From: SIG440 sp045120135
GTDB taxonomy: Bacteria > Bacillota > Clostridia > Monoglobales > Monoglobaceae
Assembly (NCBI GenBank): GCA_045120135.1
Contig: JBGVEN010000001.1
Span: 186,001-250,000 of the forward strand
Direction of reading: 5' to 3'
Length of the DNA stretch: 64,000 bases
Part shown: positions 42,169-51,294 of the stretch, in pieces
Numbering within the stretch: position 1 is the stretch's first letter
Layout: every line of letters starts with the position of its first letter
Position numbers and translations under genes: made by a program
Notes under the pieces: model-generated
Database searches by the model: none
The model's input: the letters and a program-made list of their open reading frames with translations, nothing else
Told to the model about the DNA's origin: nothing

Positions 42169-44274
42169 ATGAAAAGGATTTTAAAAAGTAGTTTAATATT
42201 GACTATATGTTTAGTTGTTGGGTTTTCTTTAAAGCATATTGTTGTAGCTGCTAATACTGAAAGTGATTACTCAACCAATGGAATTAGGCAAGAAGATTTT
42301 AGAACATATAAACCAACTGAGCAAGCAAAGAAAATTTCGGATAATGAGTCTACAAGCAATGTTTATGCTGCAATATCCACTTATTCAACTGATGAAGAGG
42401 AAATTTATACATGCGGAATATTTGACTACAAACTAAATAACAATAAAGCAACTATCGTGTATTGTGATATATCTGCAGAAGGAAGGGTAAATATTCCTGA
42501 CTACATTGAGGGCTATCAAGTTGTAGCTATCGGAGATTATGCTTTTGAATGGTGTGATTCTATCACATATATCAATATTCCAAGTAGTGTTATTTCTATA
42601 GGGAAAGGTGCATTTAAATTTTGTTTGGGGTTAGAATACATAAATGTAGCAACTAATCATTCAACATTTAGTTGTGAAAATGGAATTCTTTATAACAAAG
42701 CAAAGACAAAATTAATTTGTTTCCCTGCAGCTTTGGCGTTGGAAGAGTTTTATTTTCCTGATAGTCTTACTACGATAGGTGATTATGCTTTTTGGGGTAG
42801 CGGAATAATTTGTTTGAACTTGAGTGAAGATATTTCTTCAATTGGAGAAGGTGCTTTTGGATGTTGCTCTAGTCTGCAAGAAATAAATATTGCATCTACA
42901 AATAGATATTATTCTTCGGATGATGGCGTTTTATATAACAAAGCGGGAACCACTTTGATTCATGCACCAAACTTAAGTTCAGGATATATATTAAACTCAG
43001 TAAGCGTTATTGGTCCTTACGCCTATTGTGGAAATTTACAAGGCGGAGGTTTTGACTTTACAGCATGGGATATTACAACTGTTGAAAAAGGTGCTTTTGC
43101 CTATTGTTCATATAGAACAGAAGTTGTTCTCGGTAGTAATGTGTCTAGCATAGGTGAAGATGCATTCTATAATTGTTATAATCTTTCCTATATAACAATT
43201 CCTCAAAAGGTTAAAACAATAAACAAAAATACATTTGCTTATTGCAGTGAATTGCAAAGCGTTTACTTTGCAGGTAATATTGAAAAGATAGATGATAGTG
43301 CTTTCGAATCATGTTCTTCTTTAAATAATATATCCTTCGCAAACTCTTTAAAGTATATTGGTGATTATGCATTTATGTATAGCGGTCTTAGCAGGATAGA
43401 TATTCCGGCAAGTGTAACACATATTGGTAAGTATGCCTTTGATGCGTGTGTGAACTTGAAAGATATTGAGGTTAATTCAAGCAATAACTATTTTTGTTCT
43501 CTGAATGATACTCTGTTTAATAAATCTAAAACATCATTGCTACAATATGCTATTGCTAACAATTCTAGTTCATATGTTATTCCTGATGGGGTTAAAATTA
43601 TAGCTAAGGGCGCGTTTGAGGCCAGTACCAATTTGATTCAAATAACTATTCCTGAAACAGTGGAAAGAATAGAAGATTGGGCCTTTTGGGGTTGTTATGA
43701 ATTAAAGGATGTTTATTATTTAGGTGATGATTCTCAATGGGATGATGTTTTCGTTGCTGAATGTAATGATTCGCTATTTGAAGCAAAAATGCATTTTAAT
43801 AATATTGTTTCTGTAACCGGAATTTCACTTAACAAAACATCAACATCAATTTTTGTAGGCGATACAGAAACTTTAGTCGCAAACCTAACCCCTGAGGATG
43901 CAACTAATAAGAATGTTACTTGGAGTTCATCAAATACAAATGTGGCACCTGTTTCTTCAAGTGGTGTTGTTACTGCTAAAACAGAAGGAACTGCTATTAT
44001 TACCGCTAAAACCGTTGATGGAAATAAAATTGCTACTTGCGCAGTAACCGTTAACAGAAAGATTACTGTTCGAGATTCTATGCCGGGTGATGTAACAGGA
44101 GATGGCAAAGTAACTCGTTCAGACCTATTAAGACTTGCAAAGCATTTCTCAGGCTTTGTAGTTGAAATAGATGAAGTTGCAGCAGACGTAACTGCTGACG
44201 GTAAAGTAACTCGTTCAGACCTATTAAGACTTGCAAAGCATTTCTCAGGCTTTGACGTGGTTTTAGGTAAATAA
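42169..44274 (+). CDS. Secreted leucine-rich-repeat (BspA-type) protein with Ig-like and dockerin domains
   Basis: A 701-residue exported protein. Signal peptide about 1-28, then many LRR_5/BspA-type repeats (about 100-540) with the recurring pattern IGDYAF, SIGEGAF and NIPSSV. A BIG2 Ig-like domain follows (about 550-630; GISLNKTSTSIFVGDTETL), then a dockerin (about 640-701) with two near-identical calcium loops DVTGDGKVTRSD and DVTADGKVTRSD. LRR proteins of this type often mediate adhesion to host or other bacteria. ATG 42169 follows GGAG and starts the basic signal region; 42145 is less likely. The dockerin DNA is almost the same as in the upstream gene, so both should fit the same cohesin. 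Confidence 0.87.
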   Translation: MKRILKSSLILTICLVVGFSLKHIVVAANTESDYSTNGIRQEDFRTYKPTEQAKKISDNESTSNVYAAISTYSTDEEEIYTCGIFDYKLNNNKATIVYCDISAEGRVNIPDYIEGYQVVAIGDYAFEWCDSITYINIPSSVISIGKGAFKFCLGLEYINVATNHSTFSCENGILYNKAKTKLICFPAALALEEFYFPDSLTTIGDYAFWGSGIICLNLSEDISSIGEGAFGCCSSLQEINIASTNRYYSSDDGVLYNKAGTTLIHAPNLSSGYILNSVSVIGPYAYCGNLQGGGFDFTAWDITTVEKGAFAYCSYRTEVVLGSNVSSIGEDAFYNCYNLSYITIPQKVKTINKNTFAYCSELQSVYFAGNIEKIDDSAFESCSSLNNISFANSLKYIGDYAFMYSGLSRIDIPASVTHIGKYAFDACVNLKDIEVNSSNNYFCSLNDTLFNKSKTSLLQYAIANNSSSYVIPDGVKIIAKGAFEASTNLIQITIPETVERIEDWAFWGCYELKDVYYLGDDSQWDDVFVAECNDSLFEAKMHFNNIVSVTGISLNKTSTSIFVGDTETLVANLTPEDATNKNVTWSSSNTNVAPVSSSGVVTAKTEGTAIITAKTVDGNKIATCAVTVNRKITVRDSMPGDVTGDGKVTRSDLLRLAKHFSGFVVEIDEVAADVTADGKVTRSDLLRLAKHFSGFDVVLGK

Positions 44275-44302
44275 ATAATTATATGGAAAGGAAGACAAAG
44301 TT

Positions 44303-47300
44303 ATGAGAAAATTTTTATGTGTTGTTCTAACTATGATAATGTGCTTGTCGTCGTTGTCAGTGGCAGCATTGGACGCCAATGCAATGGACATTGTTGTTAA
44401 GAGTGTGGAGGTTAATTATGGAGACACTGAAACTACTGTAGTTATTGAAATTCCAGATAATCCCGGAATTGCTCTTATCGGTTTTAATGTAAATTATAAT
44501 AAAAATGCCATGACATTAAAATCAGCAATACAAGGTAAAATATTTACAGGCGAGCTTGAATGTAATATAGATGCAGTACCATTTGTGTTTAATGTGTATT
44601 CGGGCTCTGCAAACAAGACGGAAAGTGGTGATTTAGTAACCTTAGTTTTTGAACTTGCAGATGATTGTAATGCAGGTACTTATGACATAACTATTGATAA
44701 TGTTGAGGTGTTAAATATCGACGAAGATAGTGTTGATTATGCTGTTACTAATGGTTATGTTAAAGTGAAAACTAAATCATTTACAGGACTTTCCTTCATG
44801 GACGCTACATACAATTATGATGGTACTGCAAAGGCTCTTGCTGTAAGTGGTGTACCACAAGGTGCGACAGTAACATACAAGAGCGAAGATTTTGATGCTG
44901 ATGGTAAGGCGATTAATGCAGGAACCTATAATATTACTGCAACTGTAACACAGGCAGGATACGAAACTTGGGAAAAAACCGCTGTTTTGACAATCAATCC
45001 TAAAACTGTTTCTGTAACGGGGCTTACGGTAGCTAATAAAGTATATGACGGTACTAATGAAGCTACTTTAAGTGGCGGTACAATTTCAGGAATTGTTGCT
45101 CGTGATTCAGCAGACCAGTATTGTGATGAACATCAGGGATATAGAATCAAGTATTACATTCCTGAATTTGGTACATTTACAGATGCAAATGTCGGAACTG
45201 GCAAATCGGTTTCAATAGATAATATTGAACTTACAGGTTGTTCAGCAGATAACTATGTATTGACACAGCCTACAGGATTAAAAGCCAATATTACAAAGGC
45301 ACCTATTACCGTTAAAGCAAAAGATGTTACTATAAAGACTGGAGCTGCTATCCCTACTTTTGACGAAAATAGTTATGAAATTACTTCCGGCAAATTATTT
45401 GGAAGCGACAAAATAACAGGTGCTTTAGCAACAGATTGCAAATCTACTTCTGTTGCAAAAGACTTTAATATTACACAGGGAACATTGACAGCAGGAAATA
45501 ATTACAACTTAACTTTTGTTGCAGGTAAATTATCTGTTGTTGACAAAACACCTCAGGTTATCACCGTTGCTGATATTGATGCAAAAACATACGGTGCAGA
45601 ATCTTTTAAACTTGAAGTAACACCTGATGCTACTTCAAAACTTGATACATTCACATATGCAAGCAGCAATGTCGATGTTGCTGATATTGCAGCAGACGGA
45701 ACAGTAACAATCAAGGGTGCTGGCGAAACTACTATTACTGTTAGTCAGGCTGGAAACGAAGAATATGCTTTGGCAGAAAAATCAGTTAAATTGGTTGTTA
45801 ATCCTATCACGGTAACAGTTACTGCAATTGATATGGATAATAAGACAGCAACACTTGAAGGGATTTTAGAAGCTGATGTTGCAGGCGTAGAACTTGACTT
45901 TGACAACATTAAAACAACAGTTATTTCCTCTGAAAAATCAACTATTGAGGAAACAACAACTATCACCTCAACACTTAAAGTAACCAACTTCACGCTCAAG
46001 GGAGAAAAAGCAAAGAATTACGCTACAGACAAAACAGCATTCTTAACAACAACTGTTGCCACAACAGTTGCAGAAAAACTGACAGAAGATGAAAACGTTA
46101 CAATCGAAGCTGCTTCTGTCAATGATAAAACTATTATCGTAACAGATGTAGCAGTTGCTCCTGAAGCAGAAGTTAAGAAAGTTACTATTGACGTAACAGC
46201 GATAGCTGATACAAAAGTTAATACTGTTGCACTTCCTAAAACAACTGTAGATGCTATTGTAGGAATTGACCCAGAGACAGCTCTTGAGATCACATTGAAG
46301 GATGGTAGTGCTGAAAACAAAGAAAGTACTATTATTTTGAATGCTCAGGCGCTTGCAGCAATTCAGACAGCCGGCGCATCTGCAACAACAATATCAATCT
46401 CTGTAGATAAGACCGAAAAAGAAGAATTGGCAACCGAACAGGCAGCAAAGGTTGACGAAGTATCAACTAAAACACCGGTAGTTTACAGCTTGAGCATCGT
46501 AGATGAAGCTGGTAATTCTGTTGCAGGTAGTTTCGGTGATGCAGGTAAAGCAACCGTAACACTTCCTTATGCTAAGCCGGCTGGAAATGGTAATGTAATC
46601 GTTAAATATTTGGATGACTTAGGCAATTTAACTAACATCTCAAATCCGAAATATGATGCAACTACTCAGACTGTAACAGTAGAGCTTGGTCACTTTTCAG
46701 AATACTTGATTTATACTGAACCTGTTGTTAGCTACGGCGGTGGCGGTGGTGTTTCAAGATACACCGTAAAATTTGAAACTAATGGTGGTAGCACAGTTAA
46801 ATCTGTTACTGTAAATAAAAACGCTGTTGTTACAGAACCTACTGCACCGACAAAAGACGGCTATATCTTTGAAGGTTGGTACACAGACAAAGATCTCACA
46901 ACCGTTTATGATTTTACCGCAAAGGTAACAAAGAGCTTCACCCTTTATGCTAAGTGGACAGAGATTGAAAAAGACCCCGAAACAGAAGAACCTGATACAT
47001 CAATGGTATTTACAGACGTAAAAGCAACAGATTGGTTCTACGCAAATGTTCAGTATGTTGTTGAAAATAAACTTATGAACGGCGTTGGTAATGATAAGTT
47101 TGCTCCTAACGATACTCTCACAAGAGCAATGCTTGTAACAGTTCTTTACCGTAATGCAGGTGAACCTACAACAAACAGAAGCATCCCGTTTGCAGATGTT
47201 GATATGGGCGCATATTATGCAAATGCTGTTTCTTGGGCAAAACAGAACGGTATTGTAAACGGCGTGACAGAAAATGAATTTGCACCGGATAGCAATATCA

Positions 47301-47551
47301 CTCGTGAACAGATTGCAGCTATTATGTTCAGATATGCACAGTACAAGGGTATGGATGCTGTAACATTAGAAGAAAATCTCCACTTTACAGATGCTGACGA
47401 GATTTCTGAATATGCAGTTTCGGCTATGAATTGGGCAGTTGGTACAGGTCTTATGAAAGGCAAATCAGCTACAACAATCAATCCGAAAGATAATGCAACA
47501 AGAGCGGAAATTGCAGCGATCCTTCAAAGATTTATTGAAGCTAATAAATAA
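44303..47551 (+). CDS. Cell-surface anchoring scaffold: cohesin-like, MBG, InlB-type and three SLH domains
   Basis: A 1082-residue exported protein. Signal peptide about 1-22; a cohesin-like domain about 28-155 (pattern GDTETTVVIEIPDNPGIALI, FNVNYN, IFTGELE, GDLVTLVFEL); MBG/YDG-type Ig-like repeats about 160-420 (YDGTAKAL, VYDGTNEATLSG); further beta modules to about 800; a Gly-rich hinge; an InlB-type repeat (about 820-890, GYIFEGWYTDKDLTTVYDF); and three SLH modules (about 900-1082; VFTDVKATDWFYANV, PFADVDMGAYYANAV, HFTDADEISEYAVSA) that bind wall polymers. GAAAGGAAG precedes ATG 44303. As third gene behind switch 2 it can anchor the two dockerin proteins, forming a small cellulosome-like complex. 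The cohesin call is by pattern and is the least certain part. Confidence 0.85.
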   Translation: MRKFLCVVLTMIMCLSSLSVAALDANAMDIVVKSVEVNYGDTETTVVIEIPDNPGIALIGFNVNYNKNAMTLKSAIQGKIFTGELECNIDAVPFVFNVYSGSANKTESGDLVTLVFELADDCNAGTYDITIDNVEVLNIDEDSVDYAVTNGYVKVKTKSFTGLSFMDATYNYDGTAKALAVSGVPQGATVTYKSEDFDADGKAINAGTYNITATVTQAGYETWEKTAVLTINPKTVSVTGLTVANKVYDGTNEATLSGGTISGIVARDSADQYCDEHQGYRIKYYIPEFGTFTDANVGTGKSVSIDNIELTGCSADNYVLTQPTGLKANITKAPITVKAKDVTIKTGAAIPTFDENSYEITSGKLFGSDKITGALATDCKSTSVAKDFNITQGTLTAGNNYNLTFVAGKLSVVDKTPQVITVADIDAKTYGAESFKLEVTPDATSKLDTFTYASSNVDVADIAADGTVTIKGAGETTITVSQAGNEEYALAEKSVKLVVNPITVTVTAIDMDNKTATLEGILEADVAGVELDFDNIKTTVISSEKSTIEETTTITSTLKVTNFTLKGEKAKNYATDKTAFLTTTVATTVAEKLTEDENVTIEAASVNDKTIIVTDVAVAPEAEVKKVTIDVTAIADTKVNTVALPKTTVDAIVGIDPETALEITLKDGSAENKESTIILNAQALAAIQTAGASATTISISVDKTEKEELATEQAAKVDEVSTKTPVVYSLSIVDEAGNSVAGSFGDAGKATVTLPYAKPAGNGNVIVKYLDDLGNLTNISNPKYDATTQTVTVELGHFSEYLIYTEPVVSYGGGGGVSRYTVKFETNGGSTVKSVTVNKNAVVTEPTAPTKDGYIFEGWYTDKDLTTVYDFTAKVTKSFTLYAKWTEIEKDPETEEPDTSMVFTDVKATDWFYANVQYVVENKLMNGVGNDKFAPNDTLTRAMLVTVLYRNAGEPTTNRSIPFADVDMGAYYANAVSWAKQNGIVNGVTENEFAPDSNITREQIAAIMFRYAQYKGMDAVTLEENLHFTDADEISEYAVSAMNWAVGTGLMKGKSATTINPKDNATRAEIAAILQRFIEANK

Positions 47552-47562
47552 AAAATAGCATC

Positions 47563-47598
47563 ATATAAGCACCTTGCATTTAGCAAGGTGCTTATATA
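47563..47598 (+). terminator. Intrinsic terminator of the dockerin/cohesin operon
   Basis: 15-bp stem ATATAAGCACCTTGC with its complement and a five-base loop, followed by a T-poor tail. Confidence 0.75.
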
Positions 47599-47638
47599 TT
47601 GGTTAAATATTTAACTAAAAAACTTTAAAATTCCTTCG

Positions 47639-47667
47639 TTGACTTCTCTCATCCTCTGTGATATTGT
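47639..47667 (+). promoter_or_regulatory. Promoter of small gene, copy 2
   Basis: TTGACT (47639-47644), 17 bases, TATTGT (47662-47667), matching the promoter before copy 1. Confidence 0.6.
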
Positions 47668-47690
47668 TTGCGTCACAGGAGGTGATACAA

Positions 47691-47933
47691 ATGGCAAAGT
47701 ATACATTAGAAGAGATTATGTGCGGAGACAAATACGGAATTGAAAGTGATGTGTTTGTAGAAGTATTAAAAATGGTTGAAAAGAAGATTGAGGCCAAGAC
47801 GATACGAGAACAACTGAATATGATTTATGTCAAACACGCACTGATTACAGCAAAAAGAATGATTGAAGATGGCGACTCAGTTTCGGATATACCAGAACTT
47901 GAGTCGCTCTCTTTGCGTAAGGAGGAAAAATAA
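47691..47933 (+). CDS. Small conserved protein, unknown (copy 2)
   Basis: An 80-residue paralog of the gene at 38957, with the same block TIREQLNMIYVKHAL and a longer acidic tail ending in LRKEEK. AGGAGGTG precedes ATG 47691. Its last base overlaps the start of the next gene (TAATG), so the two are translated together. No motif gives a function; the frequent neighbour, a DUF6809-like gene, is also uncharacterised. Confidence 0.75.
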   Translation: MAKYTLEEIMCGDKYGIESDVFVEVLKMVEKKIEAKTIREQLNMIYVKHALITAKRMIEDGDSVSDIPELESLSLRKEEK

Positions 47934-48217
47934 TGCATATACTTGAAGAATTCTGGTATGGGAACATCAACCCAGCTGAAAGACCATTCCAAAAACAAAG
48001 GGGATTTGATAAGGTATTTAGGATGCTGACTAAGAATGAAGAAAAGTTACTTGAGACCTTAAACGAACCGGAAAAAGAATTGTTTAATAAATTTAAGGCC
48101 TGCTACGATGAAATGATGCAAATTACAGAATGCCAAACCTTTATTAAAGGTTTCAAATTAGGAACAAGATTTACTATGGCTTGCTTTGAAAATGAAGACG
48201 ATATATTCGATGCATAA
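47933..48217 (+). CDS. DUF6809-like small protein
   Basis: A 94-residue protein whose N-terminus (EFWYGNINPAER) and C-terminal block FIKGFKLGTRFTMA look like the DUF6809 family, often found with mobile-element genes in Clostridia; no function is known. It starts on the last base of the preceding stop codon, with AAGGAGGAAAAA before it. Confidence 0.65.
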   Translation: MHILEEFWYGNINPAERPFQKQRGFDKVFRMLTKNEEKLLETLNEPEKELFNKFKACYDEMMQITECQTFIKGFKLGTRFTMACFENEDDIFDA

Positions 48218-48507
48218 TACTTCGAATATATCGTCAATTTATTTCTGCCACCACCCCTGTCTATAAAATCGATTTTAAGTGCCAGTTACAACGATTGAGA
48301 CAGGGGTTTGAGCAGCAAACTATGCTTGCTAAGGTATTTACCCAACTCTGATGGTTTAATCACGAAACAAACGACTGTTAAAGGGGTTATTAGAAAAAAT
48401 ATTCCATACAAAAAATTGTAAAAAACAGAGAAAAACCCAAAATGGTATTGCTTTTATTCGAGTTTTGGAATATAATATTATTTATAAAGCACAAGGAGTG
48501 TATGATT
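48218..48507. other. Non-coding stretch before the methylase gene
   Basis: About 290 bases without a credible gene. An imperfect inverted repeat, ACCCCTGTCT (near 48256) and AGACAGGGGT (near 48299), may be an operator or a hairpin end of the upstream pair. Nothing else is recognised. Confidence 0.4.
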
Positions 48508-49575
48508 ATGGGATTTATATGTGCAAGAGAGGCTGCTGATAGATGGGGCATCTCCCAAAGACGAGTTGCTGTCCTCTGTTCTGAAAACAGAATTGCCAAT
48601 GCAACAATGGTAGGCAATATGTGGATTATTCCAGATGATGCAGAAAAGCCTATTGATGCAAGAAGCACCAGATATACTGAAACTGAAGATAAAGGGGTTA
48701 AACCATTCTTAAAATGGGCAGGTGGAAAAGGTCAACTTCTAAAAGAAATTGAGCATTACTATCCATTCGATGAAACCATAACCAAGTATGCAGAACCCTT
48801 CGTAGGTGGTGGCGCAGTTCTATTCGATATACTCAGTAGGTATAATATTAAAGAAATTTATATAAGTGATATAAATGCCGAATTGATTAACACATATCAC
48901 ATCATCAAACATAGAATAGATGATTTAATCACCTTACTGGAAAAATATCAGAAAGAATATACAAGCCTAGATACAGAAGAACGAAAAGAATATTATATGA
49001 GTATGCGAGACAAATTTAATGATATCAAGGTAAACGGCAATGAAACAAAGAATGTTACTAAAGCCGCATTAATGATATTCTTAAATAAGACTTGCTTTAA
49101 CGGACTTTATAGAGTAAACAAAAAAGGATTATTCAATGTGCCAATGGGTTCGTACAAGAATCCACTCATATGTGACGATAGAAATCTACGAGCAGTTGCA
49201 GAAAAACTTCAAAATGTCGAAGTAGTATGTGGCGATTACAAAGAGTCTGCAAACTTTATAGACAAGCACACATTCGTGTACTTCGATCCACCATACAGGC
49301 CACTTACAGAAACATCAAGTTTCACTGCATATACAGAAACCCTATTCACAGATGAAGAACAAATTGAGTTGGCAGAATTCGTAGATGAAATGAATAAAAA
49401 AGGTGCTAAAATAGTAGTCAGCAATTCGGATCCTAAGAATACTAACGAAGACGACGAATTCTTCGATAATATCTATAGCAATCATAGAATCAAACGAGTT
49501 GAAGCTACACGAATGATAAATAGTAACCGTCAAGGCAGAGGCAAAATCAGAGAACTTTTGATATCAAACTTCTAA
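48508..49575 (+). CDS. Dam-type DNA adenine methylase with N-terminal HTH domain
   Basis: A 355-residue protein: an N-terminal helix-turn-helix of the excisionase/MerR-like kind (about 1-52; AREAADRWGISQRRVAVL) fused to a D12-class N6-adenine methyltransferase (about 65-350). Methylase motifs are LKWAGGKGQLL (SAM binding), FVGGGAVLFD, the NKTCFNGLYRVN block and the catalytic YFDPPY. M.DpnII/Dam enzymes of this class modify GATC, and the nuclease gene that follows belongs to a GATC-cutting family, so GATC is the expected target. ATG 48508 lies seven bases after AAGGAGTG. The HTH may let it regulate its own operon; similar fusions are common in Clostridia. Confidence 0.88.
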   Translation: MGFICAREAADRWGISQRRVAVLCSENRIANATMVGNMWIIPDDAEKPIDARSTRYTETEDKGVKPFLKWAGGKGQLLKEIEHYYPFDETITKYAEPFVGGGAVLFDILSRYNIKEIYISDINAELINTYHIIKHRIDDLITLLEKYQKEYTSLDTEERKEYYMSMRDKFNDIKVNGNETKNVTKAALMIFLNKTCFNGLYRVNKKGLFNVPMGSYKNPLICDDRNLRAVAEKLQNVEVVCGDYKESANFIDKHTFVYFDPPYRPLTETSSFTAYTETLFTDEEQIELAEFVDEMNKKGAKIVVSNSDPKNTNEDDEFFDNIYSNHRIKRVEATRMINSNRQGRGKIRELLISNF

Positions 49576-49655
49576 AACAATCAAAATAACAGAATAAAAT
49601 ACTAAGCACTGTGGAATTGATTCCGCAGTGTGTACTCTTTGGAGGATGAAAAATT

Positions 49656-50312
49656 ATGAAACTTAAAGAAGCACAAGAGAAAATTATTAAATTATGTAAT
49701 ATACCATTTTTAGAGATATTTACAGACGATGATTTTGAAACAATAATCAAAAATAAAGGCAAAACAGGTCAGTTGCTCGAATTAGCTCTTGGAAAGAAGC
49801 TGGATAGCTTTAATATTGATTTCGAGGATGGCGAACTAAAGAGTAATAAATGTGATGCTACTGGAAAACCTTTGGAGACCGTATTCATAACTCAAATAGC
49901 CAGTGTTATTGATGAATTGCTTCAAAAGAAGAAATTTGAAGACACGCATCTCTATGAGAAAATAAGCAATATGCTTTATGTCCCGGTTTGCAAAGTTGAC
50001 GATCCTCGTACATGGATGTTTTTAGATGCTATACATATCGACCTTACTGATAAAAGATTTTCTTCTCTTTTGGATATATGGAGAGAGGATTATTATAGCA
50101 TTTGCGAACAACTCAAAAATCATATTGAAACACAAAAGGACGGATTTATTCATACATCCAATGGGACACACATTCAGATAAGGAGCAAGGATTCTAAACC
50201 TTATCATCCAATATACTCAGATACATATGGAAAATATGTTTCCAACAAGAATCATGCTTTTTATTTCCAAAAGCAGTTTGTTTACGATGTTAGAAAGTTT
50301 ATGAATAAATAA
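49656..50312 (+). CDS. MutH/Sau3AI-family restriction endonuclease
   Basis: A 218-residue nuclease of the MutH/Sau3AI fold. Near the N-terminus GKTGQLLELALGKKLDS leads into the catalytic core DFEDGELKSNK (about residues 55-70), giving the D...E-x-K metal-binding set. These enzymes recognise GATC; Sau3AI cuts both strands, MutH nicks. Its size equals MutH and is about half of Sau3AI, so it should dimerise or nick. GGAGGATG precedes ATG 49656. Paired with the Dam-type methylase upstream, it forms a type II restriction-modification set rather than mismatch repair, as no other mut genes are near. Confidence 0.85.
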   Translation: MKLKEAQEKIIKLCNIPFLEIFTDDDFETIIKNKGKTGQLLELALGKKLDSFNIDFEDGELKSNKCDATGKPLETVFITQIASVIDELLQKKKFEDTHLYEKISNMLYVPVCKVDDPRTWMFLDAIHIDLTDKRFSSLLDIWREDYYSICEQLKNHIETQKDGFIHTSNGTHIQIRSKDSKPYHPIYSDTYGKYVSNKNHAFYFQKQFVYDVRKFMNK

Positions 50313-50326
50313 CGGAGGTAGCAGTA

Positions 50327-50506
50327 ATGGCTTACAATGATAAAAATAAAGAAAGACCAATAATTCAATCAAGTGGCTATAATGGTAGTGAACCAACAAG
50401 AATTTGCCCAAACTGCGGCAAAGAAAAGCCTATTAGTGATTTTGGATTTAGAAATATGGGAAATGGTACAATCAGAAATCAATCATGGTGTAAAGAGTGC
50501 AGATAG
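50327..50506 (+). CDS. Small zinc-ribbon protein (59 aa)
   Basis: A 59-residue protein with two cysteine pairs, CPNCGKEKP and WCKEC at the very end, spaced as in a treble-clef or zinc-ribbon finger (C-x2-C...C-x2-C). This finger type often precedes HNH domains, but here it stands alone. GGAGGTAG lies before ATG 50327, and it fits closely between the nuclease (14-base gap) and the second methylase. Role in the restriction set, for example as DNA-binding or control subunit, is inferred only from position. Confidence 0.7.
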   Translation: MAYNDKNKERPIIQSSGYNGSEPTRICPNCGKEKPISDFGFRNMGNGTIRNQSWCKECR

Positions 50507-50540
50507 TAGATACCATATTAATAAATAGGAGAATCACTTA

Positions 50541-51290
50541 ATGGCAGAAAAGAAAATAACCAAATGGGAGCCGGAAGATTTCGAATTAGAAATGACTACA
50601 CATTGGTCATTCCCTAAACGCGGAGATTGGGCAACACATGATGCGAAATGGCGTGGAAACTGGTCGCCATATATACCAAGAAATATTATTTTGAGATATT
50701 CTCAAGAAGGAGATTTGATACTTGATCAATTTGCTGGTGGCGGTACAACTCTAGTCGAGTCAAAACTTCTGAACAGAGATATAATTGGTGTTGACATAAA
50801 CGATGTTGCGCTTGATAGATGCAGAGAGAAAACAGCGTTTGATTATGAGCCGGCCAAAGGTAAAGTATATATCAAAAAAGGTGATGCAAGAAATCTTGAT
50901 TTCGTTCCCGATGAAAGCATTGATTTAATATGTACTCATCCGCCATATGCAGATATTATCAAATACAGCGATGGAATTGACGGCGACCTATCTCGATTAA
51001 AAGTCAAGGATTTCCTTGAAGAAATGAAGAAAGTCGCAGCGGAAAGTTATCGTGTGCTGAAAGAAGACAAATTTTGTGCAATTCTTATGGGTGACACTAG
51101 GCAAAAAGGTCATATGATACCAATGTCATTCGATGTAATGCGAATTTTTGAAGATGCTGGATTCAAACTTAAAGAGTTGATTATAAAGGAACAACACAAC
51201 TGCAAAGCAACAGGCTATTGGAAAACAAACAGTGTAAAATATAATTTTCTACTTATTGCGCACGAGTATTTATTTATCTTTAGGAAGTGA
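50541..51290 (+). CDS. Second DNA methyltransferase (N6/N4-type)
   Basis: A 249-residue SAM-dependent methyltransferase. Motif I is LILDQFAGGGTTLVES (about residues 60-75), with acidic VDIND following, and the catalytic motif IV is the variant THPPYAD rather than DPPY. The order I then IV and the small size recall TRM11-like or DNA N6/N4-methylase families. AGGAG precedes ATG 50541. DpnII-type systems often have a second methylase for single-stranded GATC, and this could fill that place, but the catalytic motif is unusual and the target is not proven. It ends four bases before the OLD nuclease gene. Confidence 0.8.
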   Translation: MAEKKITKWEPEDFELEMTTHWSFPKRGDWATHDAKWRGNWSPYIPRNIILRYSQEGDLILDQFAGGGTTLVESKLLNRDIIGVDINDVALDRCREKTAFDYEPAKGKVYIKKGDARNLDFVPDESIDLICTHPPYADIIKYSDGIDGDLSRLKVKDFLEEMKKVAAESYRVLKEDKFCAILMGDTRQKGHMIPMSFDVMRIFEDAGFKLKELIIKEQHNCKATGYWKTNSVKYNFLLIAHEYLFIFRK

Positions 51291-51294
51291 ACTT

